Of a DNA stretch of 33,053 nucleotides, positions 1-8,911 are shown piece by piece; positions within the stretch are counted from its first letter, which is position 1; each line of letters opens with the position of its first letter. A program made the translations under genes and the position numbers. The notes beneath the pieces were generated by a model. The model did not search any database. It worked only from the letters and a program-made list of their open reading frames with translations, and was not told the origin of the DNA. The stretch is from Thermoproteota archaeon (GTDB taxonomy: Archaea; Thermoproteota; Nitrososphaeria_A; Caldarchaeales; Calditenuaceae): the NCBI GenBank assembly GCA_030550235.1, contig JAUQPU010000010.1, positions 1 through 33,053 on the forward strand, in the 5' to 3' direction.

Positions 1-39
1 CCGCGTCAGGGCGGCGTCATACCGCTAGACCACGGCCCC
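1..39 (-). tRNA. tRNA-Val (anticodon GAC), 5' part only
   Basis: Read on the minus strand from base 39, the sequence gives a 7-base acceptor strand (GGGGCCG), TG at positions 8-9, a D arm with GTC/GAC pairing around an AGCGGTA loop, then the 5' anticodon strand CCGCC and the 7-base loop CTGACGC, which places GAC at positions 34-36. The two bases after the loop (GG) begin the complementary strand. The rest lies outside the window, so the 3' half and any intron next to the anticodon cannot be judged. It lies downstream of, and in the same direction as, the three-gene operon at 79-6700. Confidence 0.85.
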
Positions 40-78
40 ATATTACATCAGACCAGATTAAGCATCCTTTATTTATTG

Positions 79-960
79 TTAAAGCTTTTTCGCGTGGCAG
101 TCTATGCTTATCTGTGGCAGCTCAGGAGGGGCTGTTTTCCTTCCAGGACGAATTGCCGTGAAGGCCCAGTATCTATCGTTGACATCGCACAGCCATACCT
201 CCGTCATACCTACCGTTTTCCTCCTTATCGCCAGCCCCTTAGGATGTACTGGATAGGTCAGCGCCCCGTGCCCCGCCTCTTCTTTTTTGGCTCGCGGCTC
301 AGAGCCTACGAAGACACCTAATCCTTCGAGCCTCTTCGCATGATACTTTTTAAGCCACTGCCGTATCTCCAGCCCCAGGGCTGCTGCGGGCCCCGCCCTC
401 TCTATCAACACTACGTTGCCCTCGTCTTCGAGGGTTAGGGAGAATCTGCCTGTGGCAGAGTTAACGGAGCTTATCCAGAGCCTAGAGGGCACGAGTATCT
501 GGAACTCATAGAGGCGTATGAGCATCATGCCGTCGCTCCTGTGGCATCTGAGGCTCCTGAAGACATCAGCCCAGTGTTCATCGCTTTGCTGAAGGTTTAT
601 TTTAAGGAACTTCAGCACGCCCGAGCAGGTCCACGCATAGGCGACGAATCTGCTACCCTCCGCGCGGCCCGTAACCCTAAGTGCCTTATGTCCAAAAATC
701 TCCGCTTCAGACTTCTTGACATCCTCCCACTTACCTGCTTCTCTGCTCTTGACAACTCTTTCCACCCACTGGCTCAACACGGCGGCATCGTAGCGTGTAG
801 ATCTGTCGACTATCAGCTCAACCCTAGGAAACCCCCTATCAGAGAATATTGAGTAGGCGCTCCGCGGCCCAATTCTCTCAGCTGTGAGCCGCAGCGTCTC
901 AGGTGCGAAAAACTCTACGCCACGCCAACCAACAAGAGTCTGGGTAGCTAAATCCGACAT
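79..960 (-). CDS. Hypothetical protein with two diverged copies of one domain
   Basis: A 293-residue protein of no family I recognise. It has no signal peptide or membrane segment, so it is probably cytosolic. The two halves look like an ancient tandem duplication: residues 15-140 carry GHKAL (90-94), W110-x-C112 and C139-H140, while residues 151-289 carry GHGAL (230-234), W256-x-C258 and C288-H289, in the same order with similar spacing. Both halves also open with a short strand resembling FxxPxxL. The paired Cys and Cys-His could form disulfides or bind metal; that is inference. The ATG at 960 lies one base beyond the TGA of the Yip1-like gene, so it is the last gene of a tightly coupled operon with that gene and the FtsX fusion protein. 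A helper role in that membrane system is plausible but unproven. Confidence 0.8.
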   Translation of the reverse strand: MSDLATQTLVGWRGVEFFAPETLRLTAERIGPRSAYSIFSDRGFPRVELIVDRSTRYDAAVLSQWVERVVKSREAGKWEDVKKSEAEIFGHKALRVTGRAEGSRFVAYAWTCSGVLKFLKINLQQSDEHWADVFRSLRCHRSDGMMLIRLYEFQILVPSRLWISSVNSATGRFSLTLEDEGNVVLIERAGPAAALGLEIRQWLKKYHAKRLEGLGVFVGSEPRAKKEEAGHGALTYPVHPKGLAIRRKTVGMTEVWLCDVNDRYWAFTAIRPGRKTAPPELPQISIDCHAKKL

Positions 961-961
961 A

Positions 962-1981
962 TCAGACGAGACCCATTAACGCCATGAGGGCGAAGGCTAT
1001 GGCCCAAGCCAGCCCAGACCTAAGCCACCCCAACCCATAGACAACGTTAAGCGCGTAGGCTCCTAGACCGGCAACCCACAGCCAGGCCAAAGGCGATAAT
1101 GCCCTCCTAACATAGACTAGGATCTGCTGGTCGCTCGACATATCCGACAGACCAATTATCGTCGCATCAATATACTTGTAGACCTCAGTCTCAGTGGAGC
1201 TCCAGTTCATGTACTTCGGAGTGACTTGGGAGATGTTGAAGGGGACGGCTATCCTCTCCACACCATCGATCACAGCCTCACTGAGCATTAGCCCTTGAAT
1301 AGTTATTCTCTGGCGGCCCTTCTCAAGAACCTCTCTCTTCTCAGCATCACTCAGGCCAGTGAGATTTACCCTCATCCCCAACTCGTCTAAAACCTCCGCC
1401 CTCAGGATAGATGCGCGTGCGGAGGGGCTGTAAACAACGGAGCCATTAGAGATTATATCCTCTCTAACCCCTGCCGGAACCTCGATTCCTTCATAAACAC
1501 CGGCAATAGAAAGGTCGCGAAAACCCACACCATCAGCTTCATAGCCATAAACAAGTATGGTAGAGGGTGGGAGGAGTAAGCTGATTAATGCGCCGAGAGC
1601 TATGAAGATGAAGAGTACGAGGAACCCATTAAATATGGATGAGAGGAGAGAGAGCAGGTTCCCACTCTTCTTCTTGAGGAAGAATGAAAAGATCCACAGC
1701 ACCCCAGACAATACGCCGATAGCTAGGAAGAAGTAGGCCACCTGTCTCGCTATGACGAAACTGGTGTCTATGGTGGGCGTTGGAATCTTCTCCTCAAAGA
1801 CGTTAACTATCTCGAGCCTAGGCAGTGATATGAGCAGGTCCAGGGTGATGCTTGAGGCGACTATGAGGAAGAATATGAGGACAGCTGCGGCTGTGCCTGG
1901 TCTCTCAGAGATCTCCGCGATAACCTTTCTGGGGCTGTATATTATTCTGATGGGCCGCGTGAGTAGGGAGGTGAAGGACAT
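962..1981 (-). CDS. Yip1-like five-helix membrane protein with large outside insertion
   Basis: A 339-residue membrane protein. Hydrophobic segments lie near residues 32-53, 82-102, 108-137, 291-315 and 320-339. The N-terminus (LLTRPIRIIYSPRKVIAEI) followed by a helix matches the usual opening of Yip1-domain proteins, which also have five helices. Unlike a plain Yip1 domain, about 150 mostly polar residues separate helices three and four, presumably outside the cell if the N-terminus is cytosolic. This region contains VVYSPSARAS and a few possible N-glycosylation sites (for example near NGS and NLT). The gene follows the FtsX fusion gene by 21 bases and is followed after one base by the duplicated-domain gene, so all three should share one mRNA. 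The Yip1 assignment rests on topology and the N-terminal pattern only. Its function is unknown; a partner of the permease is the natural guess. Confidence 0.7.
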   Translation of the reverse strand: MSFTSLLTRPIRIIYSPRKVIAEISERPGTAAAVLIFFLIVASSITLDLLISLPRLEIVNVFEEKIPTPTIDTSFVIARQVAYFFLAIGVLSGVLWIFSFFLKKKSGNLLSLLSSIFNGFLVLFIFIALGALISLLLPPSTILVYGYEADGVGFRDLSIAGVYEGIEVPAGVREDIISNGSVVYSPSARASILRAEVLDELGMRVNLTGLSDAEKREVLEKGRQRITIQGLMLSEAVIDGVERIAVPFNISQVTPKYMNWSSTETEVYKYIDATIIGLSDMSSDQQILVYVRRALSPLAWLWVAGLGAYALNVVYGLGWLRSGLAWAIAFALMALMGLV

Positions 1982-2002
1982 GGCAGCACCTTAATTTATC
2001 CT

Positions 2003-5000
2003 CTACTGCTCCTTGATAAGCCCTTTCGCGGCCTCTAGGTATTTGTTCCGCTCCTCGACGGTTATCGCCCTCCAGATTAGAACCTGCTTCCTAAGGTCGT
2101 CTGCGAAGAAGTAGGCTTGGGTCGCCCACATTGCGTCAGCCCCACTGGTCTTCGTTATGACCAGCTCGAAGGAATACCTCTTCGTAGACTCTTCATAAAT
2201 CGAGGCGATCTCCACATGCTGGTTTATACCCTGCTCGTAGGGCGCGAGTGAGACATCCAGCTCCAGCCTAGTCTCCCCCTTATCATTCAGCACTGGAGGC
2301 GAGACCTCTCTAACAGTGTAGCTGGGCTTCTGCGCTCCAGCTCCAATGTAGTATTCATAGAGGAAGGCCATGAATGCTATCGCCTCATCTTTGTTGTCTA
2401 TGCTTAGGGGGAGGGGGAGGCGCCAGACGCCTTGCTTTGGCCTGGTGGGTGGCTTCCACTTCCTCTCAAGAGAGGGTGTGACCAGCATAGCGGCTATTCT
2501 TGATGGGTAGATCGAAGCCATCATAGCGGCCAGTATCACGATGCCTAGGGAGAGCATTATGAATATGGAGGCGTAGTTAAGCGTGTAAGCCTGTGGCAGG
2601 AGGTTTAGGTCTATGAAAAGCCTGTTCAGCATGAATCCTATCAGGTATCCGACCAAGGCGCCGAGGCATGCGTATACGGCGGACTCGACGAGGAAGAGGA
2701 AGCTAGAGCCTAGAGGAGGCAGGCCTAGGACTGAGTATACCGCTATCTCCCTCTTCCTTTCCTCCACGCTCCCCATGAGGTTAATCACGGTGTTGAGCGC
2801 CCCGATGATTATTAGCGCAGGGACAATCTCCCATCCGACCGTCTTGAAGCTAGTGACGCGGGAGCCTCTATAGGTTGCTCCACCCTCGCCCATGTATATC
2901 GCGAGATCAGTGACCATGCTTAGATCCTTGGAGAGCTGGCGCATGGCATCTCTAGAGCCTCCCTCCGCCGGATAGATGTTGTAGGACGCGGTGTATCCTC
3001 CAAGACTGGCTACTAACCCGTAAGGGGCTATAATTAGCCTATCCCACGAGAGGGGCGGGGGAATCTGCTGTGCAGGCACAGTAGCACCGTAGGCTATGGA
3101 CCCAACATAATAGGGGTTTATAGGCGCCATTGAGAATCCACTGATCTCATAAAGCCCCTCAGCAGCCTCAACCGAGTAGATACCCACCACCTTCATAGCC
3201 AGACCCAAGGCATAGACTTTATCACCAACCTTCAAACCGAGCATTTCAGCCATTATATCAGGAATGATTATCTCTTGAGCATATTCGCCACTGAAGGCAC
3301 CACCCTCTTTCATCAGGCTTGCAATTGTCCGCTCGAGATCAGGTCTTGTTAGGCCGAGTATTGCGTGTATATTGTAGAAGTTTCCGGAGAGCGGGTCTTT
3401 GCTTAGCTGGAGTATAGGCCCCACTGCGGGATAAATTGAGGCTGGATAGTACCAGGCTCTAGGTGCTACAATCATCCCTTGGGCCTCGTAGGCCCTCAGC
3501 GCCTCAGTACCCTCAACCCCCATAACGCCTCCGACAGGAATGCCATAACCTATCCTCACAGAGACGCCATCCGTCGTTGCCTTCTGAGGTAGGGATGGAA
3601 AGGCGACATCAACTGATGGGGCTACTGAGGTGAAAATTGAGAGCCCAAGAGTCACACCTATAATTGAGCCTATTATCAGCGTTGTCCGCAGCCTTCTTCT
3701 CCTCATGTTCTCGAGGGCTGTGTTGTATGCGACGGCCATTATCCCAACCCGCCCAATCTCAAGGACATGTGAGCCGAGCATCCTGTATGATATGCTCCGC
3801 CTTACGCGTTCCACTTCATTACCCAGGACAGAAAGCACGATCATGTAAAGCACTATTGTGAGAAGGCCGAAAACCGCCATTAGTGCGGTACTCATTACGC
3901 TGAAAGCTGGGTGAACTTCTGTAAAGATTAGGAAGAGCACCGCGCCGGTAAACACTATTGATAGGAGTCTTTTTCTGCCTTCAACATGTAGAACTAGCCT
4001 CTCCGCAAAGACACTGCTCAAGACGATTAGACCGATGAAGAATAGGCTTGTGTTTGAGGAGTCATTGACTAGGCCCATAACCTCGTTGTAGGCTCTGTAG
4101 GCCCAGCCCCACGCAAGTAGCGAGTAGGACTGGAAGAGAGAGTATTTCTTATTGGCATAGGCCTCTTCGGCCAGTCTGAGGTATTGCTCCACCTGCCCCA
4201 GCTTCTGCTCGACGCTGAGGGTCTTAACACTCTTAGAGCTGAGAACGTCATACCGACTCTTAGAAATCCTATACATGTCTAGCGCAATTCTGTAGGCTGT
4301 ATTGGGAATAACTAATTCGTGTTCAGACTTGAAGCCAACTCCTTCCATCTCGGTCATAGTAGTGTTCACGAGAGCTATGTACGGCACACGGGAGAGGGCG
4401 ACACCAGCGCCGCCGAGCCGCCCTAAAATCATGAAAACCTCATCGGGCTGCGTGAAGACAACGCCTACAGGCTCATACATGTTAAAGTATTCCCCATAGA
4501 AGAGCAGGTCTCCGCGGATTCTGAAGTTAAGCGGTATTATTTGGGCGCCTGCCGTATGGTACCATCCTCCTCCAAGCCCAGCCTGTCCTCCCGTCGTCGG
4601 CGCAGCCCACCCTGCGACATGCGGATCAGGCATCAGGGCTGGTCTAAAGTTGGTTAGGTCTATGACGTCAAAGATGTAGGTTGGCACGGCTCTGAAAACG
4701 ACGACCGAAACTTCATCATATGCCGAGAGGGGTGAGACTACTGGTAGAATTGACTTGGCGCCATAGATTCCCAGGTCCGGCGCGTATATTATCTCCCCAG
4801 TCTCCTCGTCGAATCCCCACGCCTCAACAAAGTATCTGTTGCCCGGGATGAATGGGTAGGGTACGAGGCCTTTAATTCTGAAGATTCCATTCTCATCCGC
4901 GAAGGCCATCATCTTGTTGAAGGGGTAGGGTAGAGGCCAGTATCCTGCGCTAAGACCAGCCCCTGCCGCCGCGCCTCCCGGCCCGTAGATTGCGGTGGCT

Positions 5001-6700
5001 GTGGGTGTGAAGCCAACATAGACCCTAACCAATAGCCTTGGAACGGGCCTATACCATCCAACCGTCGCGTTATAGGTTATCACCTTGCCCTTAAGCTCTA
5101 TGAAGCCCGCATACTCAGCGAAGCCTCCAGGCTGAATGAAGATGCGTGACGGCGATACACTCGCCCAGTTAATCCCTATACTCCTCTCATTCAGGAAAGA
5201 GTCGATAATGTGGGCTATTGTATAGAATTGGGGGCGAAGGCGTTCAAGATCTACTAGAGAATAGTCGCTGATGGGAGTTCCGATCCATGCAAGTGATGTC
5301 TGGGAAGACTGGATGGTAAAGGCGATACCACGTGTCTGCTCTGCAGGCTCAGTATCAAGCATGCTCGGATACTGCTGTGAACCCCAGTACATTCCATTCG
5401 TGAAGAACTCCTTGACAAAAGAGTCAGGTTTTACAGCGGTCATACCCTCAAGATTCGAAACAAAGCCTGGGTCTTGGATATAGCTAGTGAATATTTGCCT
5501 CCTTATCCAGGCGTATCTTACTGTTATGCCTCCAGCGTTGCTGGTTGTTGCGTAGAGATTTAGTGCGCTCCCCCTCAGAAGGTCGAGCCCAGTTCCATAC
5601 GGGTCGAGCTCGCCTATGCCAATCATTAGGATGGGCCTGAACTTGTTCTCACTGACCTCTTTAGAGAAGTAGAAGTTATCGACGAAGCTCCTCGGACCGG
5701 CAAGCCCCTGCCAGTGCCCGCTAAAGAAGACGAACCATGCATTCCAATACGGCTTGTTTACCGAGAAGTATCTCGCGATCTCTAAGAGGAGGGCTGGGGG
5801 GACGGCCTCCATGGCTCCAGGTGAGAGGGCTGGTACGGCGGACCAGCTGTCAAACCTCGCAGTGAAGAGCATCGTTGTTGGGTCTGCATCATTCACACCC
5901 TTTAGAACTCCAATCACATTATACGCAGTTGTCTCGACGTACCTCATATTCACATGAATAGTTACTGTCGCACCACTACTCGCGGCCTCTATCAGTTTCT
6001 CACCCACGGCTCTTGTCACATAGAGTCGGGGAAAGTTTAGCGGGGCGTCAACAAACTTTTTCAAGGAGTCTAGATAGTGAGGGACTGTTGGCGGCTCAGT
6101 AAAGATAACCCCACGCGCACCGAGCCTCGCAGCGTTCAGCCAGTTGGAGCCGCTGGTGTAGTCCATCAACACGATACTACCGGCAACATCCTTCCCATCG
6201 AAATCCTCCAGCCCCCCGCGTCCAACATATATTAGGTGTCCATTAACCCCACCACTTCTTGTCCTAGAGGTGTGAGGCCCGTTAGGCCAGATAGCGAAGG
6301 CCTCCAGCCTCGTCCTCTCACCACCCATTTCGAGCTCGATGACCGAGCCTTCATCGACTGGCACCACGACGCTGTAGTTTTGTATAACTACCTGAAGGCC
6401 CATCTCCCTGAGTTTATCGGCTATGTATTGTGCGGCCTTATAGTGCCCGGGATACCCTGTCACACGGCTTCCCAGGCCACTTAGATATTCTACGTGTTGC
6501 TTTATCATGGATGTGTTTAAGTCGTTTGGAGAGATCTTTTTAGTAGGCTGCTCCTGACCCTCGGCTGCGGGGAGACTATCTAGGAAAAAAAGGGTTGATG
6601 CCAAAAGCATCAAGGTTAGAGCCATGACGGCGCTTAATTTCACGCCCCTAACGCTAAGTTGAGAAAGCATCCTCGCCAAGGACCTACTTTTTGCACTCAC
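2003..6700 (-). CDS. Fusion of M28 peptidase-like ectodomain (metal ligands lost) with FtsX/MacB-type permease
   Basis: A very large (1565-residue) membrane protein. Order: signal/anchor helix near 20-44; M28 aminopeptidase-like fold from about 56 to 510 with an inserted PA-like subdomain (about 110-250); a carboxypeptidase-regulatory-like beta domain around 530-680 (DENGIFRIKGL); a further outside region; three helices at about 883-960; an FtsX helix near 1003-1025; a MacB-like outside core; three FtsX helices at about 1288-1408; and a soluble C-terminal tail of about 155 residues. The M28 metal site is damaged: the usual H-x-D is R282-F-D284, the bridging Asp is E298, and the usual Glu-Glu is H329-W330, so peptidase activity is doubtful. 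It looks like a binding ectodomain attached to a transporter or mechanotransmission permease. FtsX permeases normally need an ABC ATPase; none is in the window. The start is GTG with a TATA-like box (CTTTTAATTAGG on the minus strand, about 6724-6735) about 25 bases upstream; an internal ATG at 6670 is a less likely alternative. Confidence 0.85.
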   Translation of the reverse strand: MSAKSRSLARMLSQLSVRGVKLSAVMALTLMLLASTLFFLDSLPAAEGQEQPTKKISPNDLNTSMIKQHVEYLSGLGSRVTGYPGHYKAAQYIADKLREMGLQVVIQNYSVVVPVDEGSVIELEMGGERTRLEAFAIWPNGPHTSRTRSGGVNGHLIYVGRGGLEDFDGKDVAGSIVLMDYTSGSNWLNAARLGARGVIFTEPPTVPHYLDSLKKFVDAPLNFPRLYVTRAVGEKLIEAASSGATVTIHVNMRYVETTAYNVIGVLKGVNDADPTTMLFTARFDSWSAVPALSPGAMEAVPPALLLEIARYFSVNKPYWNAWFVFFSGHWQGLAGPRSFVDNFYFSKEVSENKFRPILMIGIGELDPYGTGLDLLRGSALNLYATTSNAGGITVRYAWIRRQIFTSYIQDPGFVSNLEGMTAVKPDSFVKEFFTNGMYWGSQQYPSMLDTEPAEQTRGIAFTIQSSQTSLAWIGTPISDYSLVDLERLRPQFYTIAHIIDSFLNERSIGINWASVSPSRIFIQPGGFAEYAGFIELKGKVITYNATVGWYRPVPRLLVRVYVGFTPTATAIYGPGGAAAGAGLSAGYWPLPYPFNKMMAFADENGIFRIKGLVPYPFIPGNRYFVEAWGFDEETGEIIYAPDLGIYGAKSILPVVSPLSAYDEVSVVVFRAVPTYIFDVIDLTNFRPALMPDPHVAGWAAPTTGGQAGLGGGWYHTAGAQIIPLNFRIRGDLLFYGEYFNMYEPVGVVFTQPDEVFMILGRLGGAGVALSRVPYIALVNTTMTEMEGVGFKSEHELVIPNTAYRIALDMYRISKSRYDVLSSKSVKTLSVEQKLGQVEQYLRLAEEAYANKKYSLFQSYSLLAWGWAYRAYNEVMGLVNDSSNTSLFFIGLIVLSSVFAERLVLHVEGRKRLLSIVFTGAVLFLIFTEVHPAFSVMSTALMAVFGLLTIVLYMIVLSVLGNEVERVRRSISYRMLGSHVLEIGRVGIMAVAYNTALENMRRRRLRTTLIIGSIIGVTLGLSIFTSVAPSVDVAFPSLPQKATTDGVSVRIGYGIPVGGVMGVEGTEALRAYEAQGMIVAPRAWYYPASIYPAVGPILQLSKDPLSGNFYNIHAILGLTRPDLERTIASLMKEGGAFSGEYAQEIIIPDIMAEMLGLKVGDKVYALGLAMKVVGIYSVEAAEGLYEISGFSMAPINPYYVGSIAYGATVPAQQIPPPLSWDRLIIAPYGLVASLGGYTASYNIYPAEGGSRDAMRQLSKDLSMVTDLAIYMGEGGATYRGSRVTSFKTVGWEIVPALIIIGALNTVINLMGSVEERKREIAVYSVLGLPPLGSSFLFLVESAVYACLGALVGYLIGFMLNRLFIDLNLLPQAYTLNYASIFIMLSLGIVILAAMMASIYPSRIAAMLVTPSLERKWKPPTRPKQGVWRLPLPLSIDNKDEAIAFMAFLYEYYIGAGAQKPSYTVREVSPPVLNDKGETRLELDVSLAPYEQGINQHVEIASIYEESTKRYSFELVITKTSGADAMWATQAYFFADDLRKQVLIWRAITVEERNKYLEAAKGLIKEQ

Positions 6701-6723
6701 TTATCAACCTTTCCATCGAAACC

Positions 6724-6735
6724 TAATTAAAAGGA
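6724..6735 (-). promoter_or_regulatory. Likely TATA box of the FtsX-fusion operon
   Basis: The minus strand reads CTTTTAATTAGG here, centred about 27 bases upstream of the GTG start at 6700. This is the usual archaeal distance to the transcription start and predicts a leaderless or nearly leaderless mRNA for the three-gene operon. Confidence 0.45.
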
Positions 6736-6767
6736 GCACATCAACCTGCGACGCGCAGTAGTTAGAA

Positions 6768-6781
6768 GAATTTTTTAATTC
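6768..6781 (+). promoter_or_regulatory. Likely TATA box/palindrome upstream of the Gfo/Idh/MocA gene
   Basis: GAATT-TTTT-AATTC is a perfect inverted repeat with an AT-rich core. Its centre is about 38 bases from the ATG at 6813, so transcription would start near 6800 and leave a leader of about a dozen bases. It could be a TATA element, a regulator site, or both. Confidence 0.4.
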
Positions 6782-6812
6782 CACGCCCAGCAATAAGAGA
6801 TGCTGCGGGTGG

Positions 6813-7886
6813 ATGGTTTTGAGGGAGATTAGGGTTGGGATTATAGGTTGTGGGGGGATTGCACAGAACGCTCACATCCCTGGATATCAGCGCCTTGAAA
6901 ACGTGAAGGTTGTGGCGTGCTGCGATATCGTTGAATCGGTTGCGAAGACAGCTGCTGAGAAGTTCAGCATCCCACACTACTACACCGACTATGAGAAGAT
7001 GCTTAAGAGTGAGAGGCTAGACGCTGTCAGTGTCTGCACACCTAACTCTCTACATAAGGAGCCCACGATAATGGCTCTGGAGAGCGGGGCCCATGTCCTG
7101 GTTGAGAAACCCATCGCGGCGAACGCTGAGGATGGGGCGGCGATGGTTCGTGCCGCGCGGAAGGCGGGTAGGATACTGATTGTTGGCTTCCAGGAGCGCT
7201 TCAATCCCTATGGTATGGTGATCAGGAAGTTTGTGGAGGGCGGGGACCTGGGCTGGATTTACTATAATAGGGCTGTTTATCTCAGGAGGAGGGGTGTGCC
7301 TACTTGGGGGGTCTTTCTAGACAGGAAGCTGCAGGGAGGTGGCGCCCTTATAGACATTGGCGTCCATGCTCTCGACCTAGCGATGTATCTTCAAGGATTC
7401 AAGAGGCCCGTTAGCGTATTAGGCAGGGCCTATACGCTCTTCGGCAAAAATAAAGAGGCAGCCGAAGCCAATGCGTGGGGGCCCTGGGATCCCGAGAAGT
7501 TCGAGGTAGACGATAACTCCTTCGCAGTAGTATCCATGGAGGATGGGTCATTCCTCGTTCTTGAGGCGTCCTGGGCAAGTCACATTAAATCGCAGCATAT
7601 TTTTAACGTGTCTCTTAGAGGTACTCAGGGCGGGGCCCAGCTAGACCCCATAGAAATATATGCCGACAGGAATGGAGTTGCTGTTGACATGACCCCCATA
7701 CTCTACACAAAGCCCGACTGGAGGGAGCAGTCATACATCAAGATCAAGAAGTTCATCGAGTCGATAATAGCTGAGAAGCCCCTCTACGCGCCGGGCGAGG
7801 AGGGGGTGGTCGTCCAGAGCATAATAGACGCAATCTACAGGTCCACTGAGACTGGCCGGGTCGAGCCTGTACATATTCCATTATAG
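6813..7886 (+). CDS. Gfo/Idh/MocA-family NAD(P)-dependent oxidoreductase
   Basis: A 357-residue cytosolic dehydrogenase of normal family length. The N-terminal Rossmann fold is marked by GIIGCGGIA (9-17). The family EKP motif is E98-K99-P100, and the catalytic D-x3-H helix is D181-IGV-H185, within a GGGALIDIGVHALDLAMYL stretch. Members oxidise or reduce hydroxyl groups of sugars, inositols or related polyols with NAD(P); the substrate cannot be read from sequence. An aldo/keto reductase follows 23 bases downstream in the same direction and a GlcD-type oxidase faces both, suggesting a sugar or sugar-acid catabolic or interconversion locus. The ATG at 6813 is preceded by GGGTGG, a weak Shine-Dalgarno, and by a palindromic TATA-like element. 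Confidence 0.93.
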   Translation: MVLREIRVGIIGCGGIAQNAHIPGYQRLENVKVVACCDIVESVAKTAAEKFSIPHYYTDYEKMLKSERLDAVSVCTPNSLHKEPTIMALESGAHVLVEKPIAANAEDGAAMVRAARKAGRILIVGFQERFNPYGMVIRKFVEGGDLGWIYYNRAVYLRRRGVPTWGVFLDRKLQGGGALIDIGVHALDLAMYLQGFKRPVSVLGRAYTLFGKNKEAAEANAWGPWDPEKFEVDDNSFAVVSMEDGSFLVLEASWASHIKSQHIFNVSLRGTQGGAQLDPIEIYADRNGVAVDMTPILYTKPDWREQSYIKIKKFIESIIAEKPLYAPGEEGVVVQSIIDAIYRSTETGRVEPVHIPL

Positions 7887-7909
7887 CTGTGGGGAGGATG
7901 GGATAGCTG

Positions 7910-8893
7910 ATGCAGTATGTTAACCTCGGCAAGGCGGGTGTCAAGGTCTCTAGGATATGTCTGGGAGCCTTGAACTTTGGTAACGAGCGCGAATGGATGG
8001 TTGATTATGACGGTGCTAAGAAGGTCTTCGAGAAGGCTTGGGACCTGGGCATCAACTTCTATGACACGGCTAATGTCTATTCGCGCGGTAGGTCTGAGGA
8101 GATTTTGGGGATGCTTCTCGAAGGGAGGAGGGAGGATGCTGTTGTGGCCACTAAGGTGTTTGGCAGGATGGGTGAGGGGCCGAATGACAGAGGACTCTCG
8201 AGGAAGCATATCATGTGGCAGGCGAGAGAGTCCCTTAGGAGGCTTAGAACAGACTACATAGACCTATACCAGATTCACAGGTGGGATTATGAGACACCAA
8301 TAGAGGAGACGCTAGCAACGCTGACAGACCTGGTCAGGATGGGGAAGATCCTCTACATCGGCGCCTCGAGCATGTGGGCGTGGCAGTTCACAAAGGCGAT
8401 ATACATTAGCCGTATGAAGGGCTATGAGGAGTTCGTCAGCATGCAGAACGTATACAACCTCCTCTACAGGGAGGAGGAAAGGGAGATGATTCCCTTCTGC
8501 AAGAGTGAGGGTATAGCGATAATTCCCTGGAGCCCTCTGGCTGTGGGGGTCCTAAGCGGGAAATACCTCGTAAACAACAAGCTGGTCGTAACGGAGAAGG
8601 ACCTTGAGAGGATAAGGCCTGGGACGAATGACTACAATGCCTACATCGCTCCCCCAGAGAATGCAGAGATTGTTAGGAGGGTGGTTGAGGTTGCATCGAA
8701 TAAGGGTGTGAAGCCTTCACAGATTGCCTTGGCTTGGCTGTTCAAGAAGGGTGTGACCGCTCCCATCATAGGGACGAATAATCCAGCGCATGTTGAGGAG
8801 GCTGTCGAGGCCCTCGAGATTAATCTGAGCGACGACGAGGTTAAGTATCTGGAGGAGCCCTACAGACCCAAGCCGGTCTTCGGCCATAGATAG
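7910..8893 (+). CDS. Aldo/keto reductase
   Basis: A 327-residue (alpha/beta)8-barrel NADPH-dependent carbonyl reductase. The catalytic tetrad is visible: D52 and Y57 in YDTANVYSRG, K82 in VVATKVFG, and H123 in DLYQIHRWDYETP. The C-terminal part has the cofactor pattern of the family (ASQ/KPSQIALAWLF, then PIIGTNN). It most resembles the AKR11/12 and potassium-channel-beta-like groups, which include L-glyceraldehyde-3-phosphate reductases. It is probably cotranscribed with the Gfo/Idh/MocA gene. The ATG is preceded by GGGGAGGATGGG within about 20 bases. Substrate unknown. Confidence 0.94.
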   Translation: MQYVNLGKAGVKVSRICLGALNFGNEREWMVDYDGAKKVFEKAWDLGINFYDTANVYSRGRSEEILGMLLEGRREDAVVATKVFGRMGEGPNDRGLSRKHIMWQARESLRRLRTDYIDLYQIHRWDYETPIEETLATLTDLVRMGKILYIGASSMWAWQFTKAIYISRMKGYEEFVSMQNVYNLLYREEEREMIPFCKSEGIAIIPWSPLAVGVLSGKYLVNNKLVVTEKDLERIRPGTNDYNAYIAPPENAEIVRRVVEVASNKGVKPSQIALAWLFKKGVTAPIIGTNNPAHVEEAVEALEINLSDDEVKYLEEPYRPKPVFGHR

Positions 8894-8911
8894 CTGCTTC
8901 TGCGTAGGGTC

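Noticed and set aside
79-852. Plus-strand open frames inside the 79-960 gene
   Set aside because: They have no family features or start signals and are the antisense shadow of an operon-linked gene.
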